From Petrosia ficiformis (taxonomy: Eukaryota > Porifera > Demospongiae > Haplosclerida > Petrosiidae), in NCBI GenBank assembly GCA_947044365.1, contig OX345644.1:3908077-3972076 (forward strand): 64,000 nt of DNA, in the 5' to 3' direction. A program made the position numbers and the translations under genes. This document shows, in pieces, positions 11,086 to 23,141 of this stretch (within the stretch, counting starts at the first letter, position 1; every line of letters starts with the position of its first letter). The notes under the pieces were generated by a model. It saw only the letters and a list, made by a program, of their open reading frames with translations. It was not told the origin of the DNA and did not search any database.

Positions 11086-12056
11086 TTGAGTCAGTGCCAG
11101 TGTGCATGGGACTTGATGTGGAGGATTTGGCAGCAAAACTATCTAGGAGTGAGGTGAGTCAGGCCTTGAATTGTTTGAAGAATGGGAAGTCCCCAGGAGA
11201 GGATGGTGTTCAACTAGAACTTTTGAAGCTTTGGGGAGACACTGTTCTTGAGTGTTTTACTTATTTGTGTGGTCTGATTTGTGTGGTCTGATTTGGGATG
11301 AAGAGGTGGTTCCCAAGGATTGGGTTAGACAGGTCGTGGTTCCAATACACAAAAAAGGCTCGAAACTGTTGTGTGATAATTACAGAAGGATTTCTTTGCT
11401 AAGTGTGCCTGGGAAAGTTATGTGTAAGATGCTGCAAAATAGGTTATCTACCAAAGTGGATGAGTATTTGATGGAGTCTCAATCTGGTTTCCGTAAGGGA
11501 AGGGGCTGTATTGATCATATGTTTGCCATAAGATTGTTGGTGGAAAAAGCAAAAGAATTTCATAGTTCTGTGTATTTTTGCTTCCTGGATCTAAAAAAAG
11601 CTTATGATTCAGTGAACAGATCTGTACTATGGGAGATTTTAAAGAAGAGGTACAGTCTTCCCAATAAGTTTGTTTCTATTCTAAAGGCATTTCATGAAAA
11701 GACTATAGGAATGGTACGTGTTGACGGGAAACTGTCTGCAGAGTTCAATATCGAGAATGGAGTTCGTCAAGGTGATGTGTTAGCCCCAGTTTTATTCAAT
11801 CTGTTCCTTGATGCACTGCTCAGTATTGTGGAATCCCGAATCCAAGGATGTGGGGTGGTGATGGTCTGTAATCTGGATGAATTTAGGCTGGTTGGTAGCA
11901 GGAAAAAAATGTCGAAGGAAGTAGTGCTGGTTCATTTAGAATATGCTAATGACATGGTGGTAATGTGTGACTCTATGGAAGATCTTAAATGTTTTGTAAG
12001 AGAAGTGGATAGGGTATTTCGTGAAATGGGGATGCTTATAAGTGCCAAAAAAAAAT
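11086..12056 (+). pseudogene. LINE reverse transcriptase core, disrupted
   Basis: Reads as a non-LTR reverse transcriptase. SPGEDGVQLELLK opens the domain; IHKKGS and NYRRISLL follow; SGFRKGRG and FLDLKKAYDSV (motif A with the first catalytic Asp) come next; then NGVRQGDVLAPVLF, and motif C as YANDM. The usual YADD is YAND here, so a catalytic Asp is lost (codon at 11948-11950). A perfect 14-base tandem duplication (11263-11276 and 11277-11290) shifts the frame near the start. The reading ends in a CATA microsatellite at 12057. Endonuclease and 5' parts are absent, and the C-terminal part is inverted at 10865-11085. Confidence 0.87.
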
Positions 12057-12074
12057 CATACATACATACATACA

Positions 12075-12105
<31 letters not shown>

Positions 12106-12124
12106 TAGATACATACATACATAA
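12057..12124. repeat. (CATA)n microsatellite
   Basis: Near-perfect run of CATA units following the reverse transcriptase, perhaps grown from the retrotransposon 3' tail. Confidence 0.95.
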
Positions 12125-12138
12125 ATTCTATTTTATTT

Positions 12139-12496
12139 TATATATATATATATTCTTTTGTCCACTTCGCGAGTATGCGTTGTATACGTAGTTACAGAAG
12201 TTGCGTCATTCCCGGGGGCTTGGTCAATTAATGGGCATAATAGAACGCACACTCAAACTCAGTAGAAAGAAAGCTGTTTGTAGCTTACATAGAATTAGAA
12301 ACTGGAACTACTAGCTAACTATTCTACCTGAAATATAGTTATAAAGTTCTACAAGAGGTAAAGAGAGTAGATAATCAAAATAATAACTACAATAGGCTGT
12401 TGTGTTTCAAGCATGATAAAGTCAGCCATGATTACTGAATGCTGGACACCATAAAGCAATCATAGGGATACTTTTTTTCTCTATATACACTTGTTA
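12139..12496 (+). mobile_element. MITE-I copy 3, ancestral insertion shared with 46133-46512
   Basis: Contains the family landmarks (GTATACGTAGTTA, CCCGGGGGCTTGGTCAATTA, TCATAGGGATACTTTTTT) but lacks the outer left end. It stands just 5' of the same dynein exon as the copy at 46133-46512, so both derive from one insertion that was then duplicated with the array unit. Confidence 0.82.
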
Positions 12497-12663
12497 CTAT
12501 TAACATGGATATTAAACTAACAAATGTAAAATGAATTGTAAACAAAACAAAGATTGCTGTAATTTTCTCTTGACTGAAATGAATATTTTTATTGTCTTAT
12601 TATACATTCAAAGAAACCTGTGATGATTAATTCAGAAAACACACTAAGTAACCTTTATATTTT

Positions 12664-13186
12664 ATTTAGCATGATGTACCTACTGATGGTGTGTTGGTTC
12701 ATGGATTATTCATGATGCTATGAAATGGGATGATGAAACTTTCAATTTCAATTTACAATCACTGTTATACATTAATCTATTCTATTATTATATTTCATCA
12801 TTTAATCTCACAGTGTCTACCAGTAATGCACAACCTAAACAGACCTTTACTCCTGATCCGACTGACTATAATGCTCCTATGTATAAGACAGGTGCACTTG
12901 CTGGTGTACTATCAATAGCAGGTGAACTTTCACTTACATAATCAGTACTATAATATAAACTAGAATGTATTTACTCTATATTATTGTTGTTTTTCCTAAT
13001 CACAATCCTAATCACACACTGATCTTCCTCTTACAGGTCACTCTACTAACTTTGTCGTTTGCTGTTAGACCAAGTCTCAAGACTACTGGGTTTCAATTGG
13101 AGCTGCTCTGTGCTTTGTCAGTTGAATGGATAACAATGACACATGCTGCCGCTGATAATATGCAACTACTAAACAAAAATAATTAA
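12664..13186 (+). pseudogene. Axonemal dynein heavy chain, last exons (unit before copy A)
   Basis: Dynein heavy chains are the motor subunits of cilia. After a TTTAG acceptor the sequence reads DVPTDGVLVHGLFM, the typical C-terminal domain entry, then shifts frame at MKWDDET. A later exon (about 12813-12931) reads NAPMYKTGALAGVLS, matching the conserved dynein tail with its YKT motif. The final exon (about 13037-13120) reads GHSTNF, with frame damage, and a tail like the usual ALLCQL terminus. No upstream motor exons are found here, so it is a fragment. Confidence 0.8.
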
Positions 13187-13339
13187 TAGAACAAATCTTC
13201 TAATATCACTTATATTATACAATTAACAGTACCATTATAATTAATTAATTTAAAATAATTGCAGTGTCAAACAAGCTGCATGAAATCATAATGTAAATGA
13301 AATGCATAATGAGAAGAGAACTAACTACAAGCATAACTG

Positions 13340-13611
13340 CACGGGTGCGTTTCAAATTTCCCGCTACCCGTACCCATATATTATAAGTATGTGTTACCGC
13401 CTTCGCATATGTAAATAAGGCGTCCAGCAGCAACAATTTTGCACCTCATTTCCGCAAAGGAATCCACAGCTCTTTCCTTTCTCGAGATCGTTCTGTCTGA
13501 AGTGTCTGGAGAAATCCATACCCCGTTCGGTCCACAGCTCGTCCTGTCTAATAAAGCCGCATAGTTTGTTCAGTTTTCTCAAGTGAGAGATTCATATCTG
13601 CCTATGTATAG
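13340..13611 (+). promoter_or_regulatory. Presumed promoter and 5' leader exon of receptor copy A
   Basis: Begins with TTTCAAATTTCCCGCTA (13351-13367), then a GC-richer stretch with reiterated blocks resembling GTGTCTAGAGAAATCCA (for example near 13506-13524). It ends at a GTGAGT donor (13612). The same arrangement precedes copy B (27390-27615) and stands at 56470-56750. Transcription from here is inference. Confidence 0.55.
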
Positions 13612-14216
13612 GTGAGTAGTGTTGCAATATTATTGTAATCATAAATTATTAAGTACAGGAAATCTGTTAGTTACGTATGTCATGCCCATTTGTGCCACAA
13701 TATCAGACTAATATAATCACTTTGGGTTTGCGGCCTTTGGGCTTGCCACAAGAAGTATGACAACAAAATACATATATAATTATTTTAAGGGGGTTCAAAA
13801 CTTGAATTTAAAAGATTAAGAGTCAAACGAAATTTTCAAAGACTATACCCATCTGGTTGGCAGTATTATGTATTATAAAATACTGCATGGAACTCAAGTT
13901 GAGTGGTAGCAATCAGTGACGAATGACTTATCTCTATAAGATAGTCCCTGATGTCAACATGTCAGTCATTTGATATTTGTGATGTTACAGCATACTCGAG
14001 TTTAGTTGGTGCACTTAAAATTGACCTGTTGTTTTAACCTGTTTCATTACTTAGAACAGTATCATAATTATGTCTTTGGCTTTTCTGTTAGGGAATGTGT
14101 GTGTATACTCTCGATGTTTGTTTATAGCACACTAGATTAGCTGCTGTATAAAAGTATATTATGCTTATATATTGATTGTGCTGCAAAGGAATTCAATACT
14201 CGTGTGCTGTCATTGT
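13612..14216. other. Presumed first intron of copy A, no feature seen
   Basis: AT-rich sequence without open frames, TIRs or recognised repeats beyond short similarity (a GGCAGTAT...AAATACTGC word) to 28520-28550. Confidence 0.4.
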
Positions 14217-14462
14217 GGAGAACAACAAATTCCACAACTTCGTACTTATAATAACAAATAACAAATGAAATGTTTAAAAAAAATTTATTTGTTGTCTGTT
14301 ATTTGTTATTATAAGTGCAAAGTTGTGGAATTTGTTGACAAATAACTTTGTTCTCCACAGATAATTGTATGAAAATTTACAATAATATTTATTATCAATA
14401 CAGCATTAAACTCCTGTAACTAAATAATGGTTAAAATAAACGGTTCATTTTAATAGTACATA
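14217..14462. mobile_element. MITE-II related foldback copy
   Basis: Shares with 41525-41777 the words TTATTTGTTATTATAAGTGC, TTGTTCTCCACAGATAATTG and an end like GGTTAAAATAAACGGTTCAT. Its first 130 bases form an inverted repeat (about 14217-14272 against 14290-14361), so the left half was replaced by an inverted copy of the middle. Confidence 0.65.
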
Positions 14463-14510
14463 ATTGACTGATTAATTTACTAGTGGGTACATAATACAAT
14501 ACTTATGAAT

Positions 14511-14679
14511 GGCCAATACAAATCAGAATGACTATAATGTTATATTTTAGAGTACATATCACTATATATGAGTATATTTCAGTCATGACATTCATTTGTA
14601 GTACATAATGAGTATCATGATCCTTATAAGGATATGTACTCTAGATATAACGTTGTAGCCATCCCAATTTGTATTGGCC
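14511..14679. repeat. Inverted repeat, ~50-base arms
   Basis: GGCCAATACAAATCAGAATG at 14511 pairs, with some mismatches, with the complement ending at 14679. The arms are 14511-14560 and 14631-14679, with a spacer of about 70 bases that is itself partly symmetric. Looks like a small foldback element. Confidence 0.7.
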
Positions 14680-16014
14680 AGTCATATAATTATATTCTGC
14701 AACAAATGAAACACTGAAATTGTTATATGATATAATCATACATATCACTGTAAACATGAATTGGTTATTTTTAAACTACATGCATAGTGGTTGCCTCAGC
14801 AATTAGTTATTTTCAAAACAACAATTATACATATCTTCATGTGGTAGTAGGATGTATTTTAGTATGCACATTCATAATTTTGTGACTAGTGATAACATTT
14901 GGTTTTACTATAACTCAAAACAAATTGTCTATGCATATAATTTATATCCATGTTCCTAACTGAAGTTATCAATAACAGCCTGTTGATTTTGGTGTATTTT
15001 AGTATCTACATTCATGCTTGTAATCATTCTTTTTTACTATTATTATATATGCTACATATAACCAGACAAAATGTTAATTATCCTCCTATTTTGTGTACCT
15101 AAAATGATTTTTAAAATTATCCACAAGAGCCTGTAAGTGTACAACTGGGGTAACTATTGCTCAGTTTAAATATCCAATTATTTGTTTTACAGTGATATAC
15201 TTATAATCATATATACATGTATGTACTATCTATTCATAGTATATAGTTCTATCTTGCTTGCAATTTTAATACACATATATACAGACTGATGGTTATAATC
15301 ACATACATGAAGTAGTTTGCACTAAACACTCACATTATATAGTACATGTATGTGTACTTTGTCAATAATGTATAATTGTGCTACTATGGAATCTATGGGT
15401 GGCAGGCTACATGCCCACAGGAAGCATTTCCCAATGCATATATCACTGCAAAAATAAATGGTTAAAATAACCGTTTTATTGGTTAGTACAGTTGCAAGGA
15501 ATAGAATTTAGCTTGTTGACTGTCATGCACGATGTTACTACAACATGATATGCACCAAGTTTTGAAAGGTATAAATTAAATTATGTGTTTGTGGGTTTAC
15601 AAACCCTTTTCACAGTCAGATACAATTACATGTACTTTACTATAAATCTTTGACATGAAATATGAGTAGACAGCACCCTAAAATTATAAGGCTTTAACTA
15701 GTAGTATCTGTGGTATAAGATGTATTTGTTGTGAAAACATCGAAGGCACTGCCCTTGTGATAATGGTCATAGAGGCCAGACTGTGAAACCACAAACTCCA
15801 GACAGTGTTCTATCACATATAAACCACTGCATCTGTCCCAATGTGAATGTCATGCACAGTGTGATATCATATTTAGAGCACTAATTCATTATAGTGTGAA
15901 ATACTAATGATCAAGTAGAAAGCAAAAAAAAAAACCAATAAACAAGATCAGTCTGACAGTAAGTTCTATTGTTATAGTATCAGTTGAAATTGAAGGTGCA
16001 GTTACACAACTTTT
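14680..16014. other. Intergenic/intronic AT-rich stretch
   Basis: No open frame of note and no recognised domain. A short MITE-II-like end (GGTTAAAATAACCG) occurs near 15461-15475. Otherwise nothing I can support. Confidence 0.5.
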
Positions 16015-16560
16015 CTAAAGCAACTCCTCATCTTCAAAACTAATAACAGTAGCTGATTTCTTCTCAGCACCCACACCTTTTGAATGTAAATCAGTACAGA
16101 CAGTGTCTAATATCTGATGTAGCTCACGAAAGTGAACATCACTTTTATTCAGGAAATCGTGAACAACACCATTGTTATGAACTATCCTCAAATATCCACA
16201 CAAAAGAGGGTTTATACTCTTTGGAGAATAAGGCTTTCCAGATGCCTGTCGTATTTCGCGGTTGCATAGCAATCTCTCATTCAAGCAACTCAGTAAAATT
16301 ATTGGCAGCCCATTTGTTATTGCATTTTGTATTATCAGGGACAACACCTTGGGCAGCTACTTCCATTTCTTCTTGACTGACAGGATTGGCAAATTTCGAC
16401 ACGTTAACAGCACAATCTTGTAAAGGTGAAGTTTTCTTCTTTCTAAGAGATAAAGATAGTCGTCGTTTCTTTGCAGGAGGAGGATAGTCTTCTAAATTCT
16501 CCTTTCCATTCAATATGTTTGAACTGATCTTAAACACACATCTTTTCAAAGAAAGCATGC
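16015..16560 (-). pseudogene. DUF3504 / Crypton-type tyrosine-recombinase-derived fragment
   Basis: The minus strand reads, from high to low coordinates, PPPAKKRRLSLS, then VSKFANPVSQEEMEVA and VPDNTKCNNKWAANNF. After a frameshift near 16275-16345 it continues CNREIRQASGKPYSPKSIN, LLCGYLRIV, FLNKSDVHFRELH and SKGVGAEKKSA. This order is that of the DUF3504-type domain shared by Crypton-derived animal genes (ZMYM, QRICH1, KIAA1958 types). Only this part is present, without a recognisable catalytic recombinase core. It is a decayed fragment in the first intron of copy A, on the opposite strand. Confidence 0.72.
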
Positions 16561-16575
16561 AACACAACAAAACAG

Positions 16576-16741
16576 TTAAAGCATGGTTCAGTCGTGTATT
16601 ATCGGATTTATTCATATGCATTTCTGGTCGAGTCACTTCAAATAGACCATGAGGCCAAAGGCCGAGTGGTCTATTTGAAGTGGGCGAGACCAGAAACAAG
16701 CACGGATAAATCCAATAATACACTCTGAACCATGCTTTAAT
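16576..16741. repeat. Foldback element, ~75-base arms
   Basis: TTAAAGCATGGTTCAG at 16576 begins an arm to about 16650. The inverted partner runs from 16667 to 16741 and ends in the complement CATGCTTTAA. The loop is about 16 bases. A few mismatches separate the arms. It abuts the 5' side of the DUF3504 fragment. Confidence 0.85.
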
Positions 16742-17175
16742 TGATACGTATTCTGAACAACCAACTAATTGTTAATCCTAACGACTAAATTAGTTATTTT
16801 AACTTTTTATTTTTGCAGTGTACTTTATCATCATTCCCAAATATGTAATTACATGTACATTTCTAAGATTTGTATTTCTTGATCCCATGTCAGATCCAGT
16901 CACGTATTATTGCTCATTTGTACGTGTGATTATCATTTATGTGGCTGGGACAAATGTACTAACCTTTGAAAACCTTCATTCGTTTGGCACGATGTATTTG
17001 TAGATTGTATTGGACATCTACATTAACAAATATGGAACAGAAATTTAAATTCATGTTCAATAAAGACTGATTGATGATAGACAAACAAACTACTCTAACA
17101 AAATTCAGTGCCATTTAAATTTTGTCATTACGGTCAATTATACAATTTAAAGTTTTCTCATATCTTTATATACAG

Positions 17176-20100
17176 TGGGCATGAATATCAGAGATTGTAA
17201 TGGTTACAGTCCACTGCATTCAGCTTGTCGTCACGGTAAATTGAACAGAGTAAAGCTTCTCTTATCGTCATCTGCAGTAGATTTAAATGTCAAAGATAAT
17301 GATGGCCACACTCCATTATATACAGCTTGTGAATTTGATTATTTAAACATTGTACAGTACCTTTTGTCCATGTCATCAGTAGATGTGAATATCCGTGTGT
17401 CATGTAATTCTGTTCTACTTGATAATGCCTGTTATCATGGTGCAGTAGATGCCGTAAAGTTTTTAGTATCTTCATCTTCAGTGGATGTGAATGCTGAAGT
17501 TGATGGTGGTTATACTACTGCACTACATACAGCTTGTCGTTATGGTAAATTAGACATTGTAAAGCTTTTTATCACTTTACCATCAGTATTTGTGAATATC
17601 AAAGATAATTATGGCCACACTCCGTTACATACAGCTTGTGAATTTGGTTATTAAAATGTTGTACAGCTCCTTTTGTCCACATCATCAGTAGACATGATAA
17701 TCAAAGATTGTGATGGTTGTACTCCACTACATACAGCTTGTCGATATGGTAAATTAGACATTGTAAAGTTTCTTGTATCTTTACCTTTAGTAGATGTGAA
17801 TATCCAAGATGATGATGGTTATACTCTACTACATAGAGCTTGTTGCGATGGTGAACTCTACCCCTGTACTTACAGCTTGTCGATATGGTCAATTAAGCAT
17901 TGTAAAATTTTTATTGTCTTTACCTTCAGTAGATGTGAATGCTAAACGTGATGATGGTTGTACTCCACTACATTTAGCTTATAGTAGAGGTTATTTTTAC
18001 ATTGTAAAGTTTCTTGTGTCTATACGTTCAGTAGATGTAAATATCAAAGATGATGATGGTTATACTCTACTACATAGAGCTTGTTGCGATGGTGAATTAG
18101 AAAGAGTGAAGCTACTTGTATCATCGTCTTTAGTAGATGTAAATACCAAAGATAATGATGGCCACACTCCATTATATACAGCTTGTGAATTTGGTTATTT
18201 AAATAATTATTGTCCAGTATCTTTTGTCCATGTCATCAGTAGATGTTGATATCCAAGTTCCTTGTAATTCTGCTCTACTACATAATGCCTGTCGTCATGG
18301 TGCAATAGATGTGATAAAGTATTTAGTATCGTCATCTTTGGTAGATGTAAATATCACAGATAATGATGTCTATACACCATTACATACAGCTTGTGAATTT
18401 GGTTATTTAAACATTGTACTGTTCCTTTTTTTGACGTCATCAGCAGCCATGATTATTAAAGATTGTGATGGTTATACTCCCCTACATACAGCTTGTCGAT
18501 ATGGTAAATTACATATTGTAAAGGTTCTGGTCACTTTACCATCAGTAAATGTTAATATCAAAGATAATGATAGCCACACTCCATTATATACAGCCTGTGA
18601 ATTTGGTTATTCAAACATTGTACAGTATCTTTTGTCCATGTCATCAGTAGATGTTGATATCCAAGTCCCTTGTAACTCTGTTCTACTACATAATGCCTGT
18701 CATCATGGTGCAATAGATGTGGTAAAGTTTTTAATCTCTTCATCTTCAGTAGATGTAAATGTCAAAGATAATGATGGCTATACACCACTACATTCAGCTT
18801 GTCGTCGTGGTAAATTAGACATAGTGAAGCTTCTCGCGTCATCATCTTCAGTAGATGTAAATTTGAAAGATAATGGACGCACTCCATTACATACGGCTTG
18901 TAAATTTGGTTATTTTAACATTGTACAGCACCTTCTGTCCATATCATCAGTAGATGTGAATATCAAAGATAATGATGGCTATACACCACTACATTCAACT
19001 TGTCGTCATGGTAAATTAGACGGAGTGACGCTTCTCACATCATCATCTTCATTAGATGTAAATATGAAAGATAATGATGGCCACACTCCATTACATACAG
19101 CTTGTGAATTTGGTTATTTTAATATTGTACAGCACCTTCTGTCCCTATCATCAGTAGATGTAAATATCACAAATAATGATGGCTATACTCCGCTACATAC
19201 AGCTTGTTGTAATGGTATATTAGACATTGTAAAGTTACTTTTAGATTCATCTTTAGTAGATGTAAATATCAAAGATAATGATGGCCACGCTCCATTATAT
19301 ACAGCTTGTGAATTGGGTAATTTAAACATTGTACAGTACCTTCTGTCTAACTCACCAGTAGATGTAAATATCCGATTACCTTGTAATTCTGTTCTACTAC
19401 ACAATGCCTGTTATTATGGCGCAGTGAATATCATAAAGCGTTTAATAACTTCATCTTCATTAAACGTGAATGTCAAAGATGTTAATGGTTATACTGAACT
19501 ACATATAGCTTGTCATTATGGTAAATTAGACATTGTAAAGTTTCTCTTATCATCATCATCTGTAAATGTGAACATCAAAGATGATAATGGTTATACTTCA
19601 ATACACAATTATGGTCATTTAGACATTGTACAGCTTCTCATGTCCACAGAACAAGTAAACCCAATGTGTAAAAATAAAGATGGGGATACACTACTTCATA
19701 TAGCATGTAGACACGGTAGTGTGGATATAGTAAAGTACCTCTTGTCAACAGGTCATATAGACCCAATGACTGAGAACAACTACAAAATATCTCCTGTACA
19801 AATAGCAGCACTAAACTATAGCATTTTGAAACTATTTTAACCGTTTCTAGATTGTAGAGTAGGATTTCCTGTTGAGTCATACATACAGTAAGGTCTTCTT
19901 ATGTGGTAATACGAGTAATGGTAAGAGTTCATTGGTTTGTGCTTCATGGCAACAAGTTAATGGAGTGCGACTCTCATTGCGAGATAAATATAATCCATTT
20001 AAACACCAAGAGAAAGCTGAGCCTTTCACAGCTGGTATTGTTCCTCATCAATTTCAGTGTATTGAGATAGGTAATATTGTTTTGTATGATTTTGCTGGTC

Positions 20101-21710
20101 ATCCTGAATACTACAGTAGTCATGAAGCTGTCCTGGAAATCTCATGTTGAGATCTCCTGCTGTATTTATCATCCTAATCAAGCTAACAGATAAACTAGAG
20201 GATATTGAGAAGCAGTTACGCTATTGGGCTAGCTTTATTCAGAATGTTGGGTGTCGAGTGTCAAAGAAATCTCAGGTAATTGTAGTAGGTAGTCATGCTG
20301 ATAAACGAAGGGCAATGAATGGCAAAGATTTTGTAAAAAAAACTTGACATTCAAAATATTATTTCACATCAAGAGTATAAAGGTTTTGTAGCCATGGATT
20401 GTCGTAACAAAGATGGAGTAGGTTTTGATAAGTTCATTAGCTACTTGAAAGAGAGTACCAGAGTAATAGTTGACAGGTCTGACGGTATTAGTTTCTACTG
20501 TCATGTCTTGTATGCATTTCTAAAAAACAAACATGTTGAGGTAGCTATGACTTTAGACAATCTTTCCCACGTTATTCAAAATGAAAATGAGCCTTCCCTC
20601 CCATCAAATGAATCTGTTCTTCTTGAATTGCTAACTATTCTCAGTGACAAAGGTCTTATTTTGTTCATCAGAAGTACAGATTCTACCAGTAGTTGTGTGA
20701 TTATAGACAAACATAGCCTCTTGAAAGAGATTAATGGTACTCTCTTTGCTCCTTCTCACTTCAAGGAATATAAACCAAATATGGCTAGTAACACTGGAAT
20801 AGTACCAGTATTAGTCTTGAAAGATGTATTCCCTCAATACAATGTTGACATGTTGGTAGGATTTCTGAAGACCTTAGAGTTCTGTCATGAGATTGACAAA
20901 GATACACATACGATTATTACCACCAATCTCTCATCTTCCTCAGAGAAACTATTGTATTTTCCAGCTCTTGTTAGTGTCATGCCTTCTTCTGAAGTGATTA
21001 TCACTGATGGATTTGGGTGGTGTCTTTGGTGTCCTAATCCCTACCGATTCTTTTCAACCAGGTTTGTCCAAGTTCTTGAACTGCGATTAGTATATGAATT
21101 CTCCTTGCAAGTAAATGAAGTTGGCATCATTCATAGGTCCCCAGTTCAAACATTCGATCGATCTTGTCATATATGGAAGAACGGTATTTCTTGGACAAGA
21201 GATGGTGTTAAAACAGTAGTACAACCATTAGATGAGAGTTTAGAGTTAGAAAGCCTTCAAGTTAGCAGTTCAGTTATTCAAAAGATCCTTCAGATTAAAG
21301 AGGAATTCCATCACTTGTGTGATACTCGAGAGTGTCTCATTTCTTCTCATAAACTAAATATGGCCTTACAGCGTAATCTTAAAGATCCGTCTGTCTTCAA
21401 AATAGAAGATATTGCTAGAGTTCTTGTGATGAAGAAAACGTTTGTAACAAGCAATATGACAGAATCACTCAATATATCCTCACTCCTGGGACAGTTAGAA
21501 CCATACCACTCCCTCCCTCTATCAGTAATCCATCAGCTGTTTGATGATAGTAATGTCAGTCAGCTTATCCCAGAACATCTCCTCAGAGAAATACAAGAAA
21601 GATGTAGACCAATAATGGATATCTATCCAGTAACCAGAGAGTCCAGTACATACCAGTCAGTTAGAGATCATCTGAACAGATTCAGTTTATTTGCTGGAAG
21701 GAATCCATTT
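17176..21710 (+). pseudogene. Receptor copy A, main exon: ankyrin repeats, Roc GTPase, COR (disrupted)
   Basis: About 26 ankyrin repeats (17180-19840) of 34 residues with the TPLHTAC...LDIVKFL pattern lead into a Roc-type GTPase. It shows FLCGNTSNGKSS (P-loop), DFAGHPEYYSSHE (switch region) and VVGSHADKR (base-recognition loop), followed by a COR domain to NPF at a GTAAGT donor (21711). Compared with copy B it lacks the first 100 or so residues and starts at an AG acceptor. Lesions: TAA at 17652-17654, frameshifts near 17855 and 18200, TAA at 19838-19840, a 4-base insertion near 19888, frameshifts near 20138 and 20338. An in-frame loss of 12 codons near 21222 removes part of COR. With this many it cannot make the full protein. 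Confidence 0.9.
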
Positions 21711-21800
21711 GTAAGTGAATGATTATGTATTCTATGAAGCATTTATTATATGTTTGTACTACAGAATTTACAATTTATTTAAGACGTGTTTTAATTATAG

Positions 21801-22156
21801 GATATTGCTGATCCTGTTCTGACTGATGATGAGAGAAAGATGATTTCTCAATCATTCTCTGTTACTGCTAATGTTGAACCTCTTAGCTATACAATACCAG
21901 ATGATACACTAGGTGAGTATAACTAACAAATGTTATATATAAAATACATGATATTGGGTTTTGATTGAAACTTTTTTTATTATAAATACTCATAATAATT
22001 ATATAAATTTATTCATTGATTGTACACATTGTGATTTCTATACTGATCATTGATTCATAATAATTGTGTATAACATTTATATCATAGGTTCATCACAGTA
22101 CAGTGTTCCAGTTTCTGATAGAAACCTTACTACACCATCTTGTGATGTAGCTACAG
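21801..22156 (+). pseudogene. Receptor copy A, linker exons
   Basis: Exon 21801-21912 (after AATTATAG, before GTGAGT) codes ADPVLTDDERKMISQSF and ends SYTIPDD. It corresponds to the exon at 38715-38826 of copy B almost residue for residue. Exon 22088-22156 codes a Ser/Thr-rich linker (SSQYSVPVSDRNLTT). Phases agree (0 then 1 then 1). The first exon is thus common to both effector types, and the exchange of C-terminal modules happens after it. Confidence 0.75.
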
Positions 22157-22217
22157 GTACAACACTATAACTAGCATTTAATTATACTTTATCTATCACT
22201 TCATATTTGTATAATAG

Positions 22218-22529
22218 ATTCAACAACTCCTCTGACTATATTTACAAGACATGTAAATGAAATGTTGGGTGTGATATCAGATCCAGACACAGAGAGACTA
22301 CCTAATGATCTCTCATCAGCTAATCTAATACCATATTCTATCAAAGATGATCTTATCTCTACTAAAGGTCTCTCTCGTTATCAAAAGGCCAGCAAATTAC
22401 TGAATGAGATCGAGAGATCACTCAGAAACTTGAATACTCCAGAGAAATTGGAGAAGTTCTGTCGGGTAGTGAAGAAACAAGAAAATCAAGCTCTGAAAAG
22501 AATGGCTGGAGAAATGTTAAAGGAACTAG
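22218..22529 (+). pseudogene. Receptor copy A, death-fold domain 1 (CARD/DED-like), open
   Basis: One exon, AG acceptor at 22217 and GTGGGT donor at 22530, codes about 104 residues without stops. The pattern of helices fits a death-fold domain: LPNDLSSANLIP, then KGLSRYQKASKLLNEIERSL, and a last pair with FCRVVKKQENQALKRMA ending MLKELG. Such domains assemble signalling complexes by like-with-like binding, and CARD is my best guess over DED or Death. Its place after Roc-COR matches the Death domain of DAPK1. The exon is intact, but its gene is broken upstream. It is counted as part of pseudogene A. Confidence 0.68.
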
Positions 22530-22599
22530 GTGGGTAGATAAATGTACTTCCTATATTCTAACATGTCTACTGATGCTGTAATTACAATGTAGATGGTTG

Positions 22600-23107
22600 G
22601 TACAATGTAATAATGACTTGGTTATTTTACCCTCATTTGGTTACCAGAGTTTCAATAATAATCCCCTGAGATTAAATTAATTTTGATTTATTTTCCTGCT
22701 AGGTGATATTAACAAGTACCAGTTCCTTTTGTTTTTGTCTATATTGACTAGTATAAAAAGTACATAATTTATATATATAATTCATATTTAATTAATTGTT
22801 GACTATAATTATATAATTAATTTTGTTATTTGTTATTCGTTGTCTGTTATTTGTTTTCTGTTATTCGTTATTCATTATTTGTTATTTTTTATTTGTTATT
22901 ATAAGTACAGGAATATGTCAACAAATAATCTCTGTTCTCCACAGGTAATTGAATACGATCTCAATAAAGAATAAGTGTAATTGTGTTTTGTTCTTAATAA
23001 GTTCTATCCAACAGAACTCTTTTTAATATAGCTACCTTAGAAGTAATATTGCATTGAAACCCATGTAACCAAATGAGGGTTATACTAACCATTAATTTAT
23101 ACAGTGT
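22600..23107. mobile_element. MITE-II copy, expanded
   Basis: Ends resemble those of 41525-41777: GGTTATTTTACCCTCATTTGG near the left, and ATGAGGGTTATACTAACC at the right before ACAGTG. The middle carries repeated TTATTTGTTATTCGTT units, which lengthen it. Sits in the intron between the two death-fold exons. Confidence 0.7.
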
Positions 23108-23141
23108 AGAGTAAGACACATAATATATATCACATATACAG

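Noticed and set aside
11932..12114. Minus-strand open frame over the reverse transcriptase end
   Set aside because: Shadow of the plus-strand coding region and the CATA run.
17290..19404. Minus-strand open frames within the ankyrin repeats of copy A
   Set aside because: They recur with the repeat period and encode no domain; shadows of the repeat codons. The same holds for 35862-38475 in copy B.
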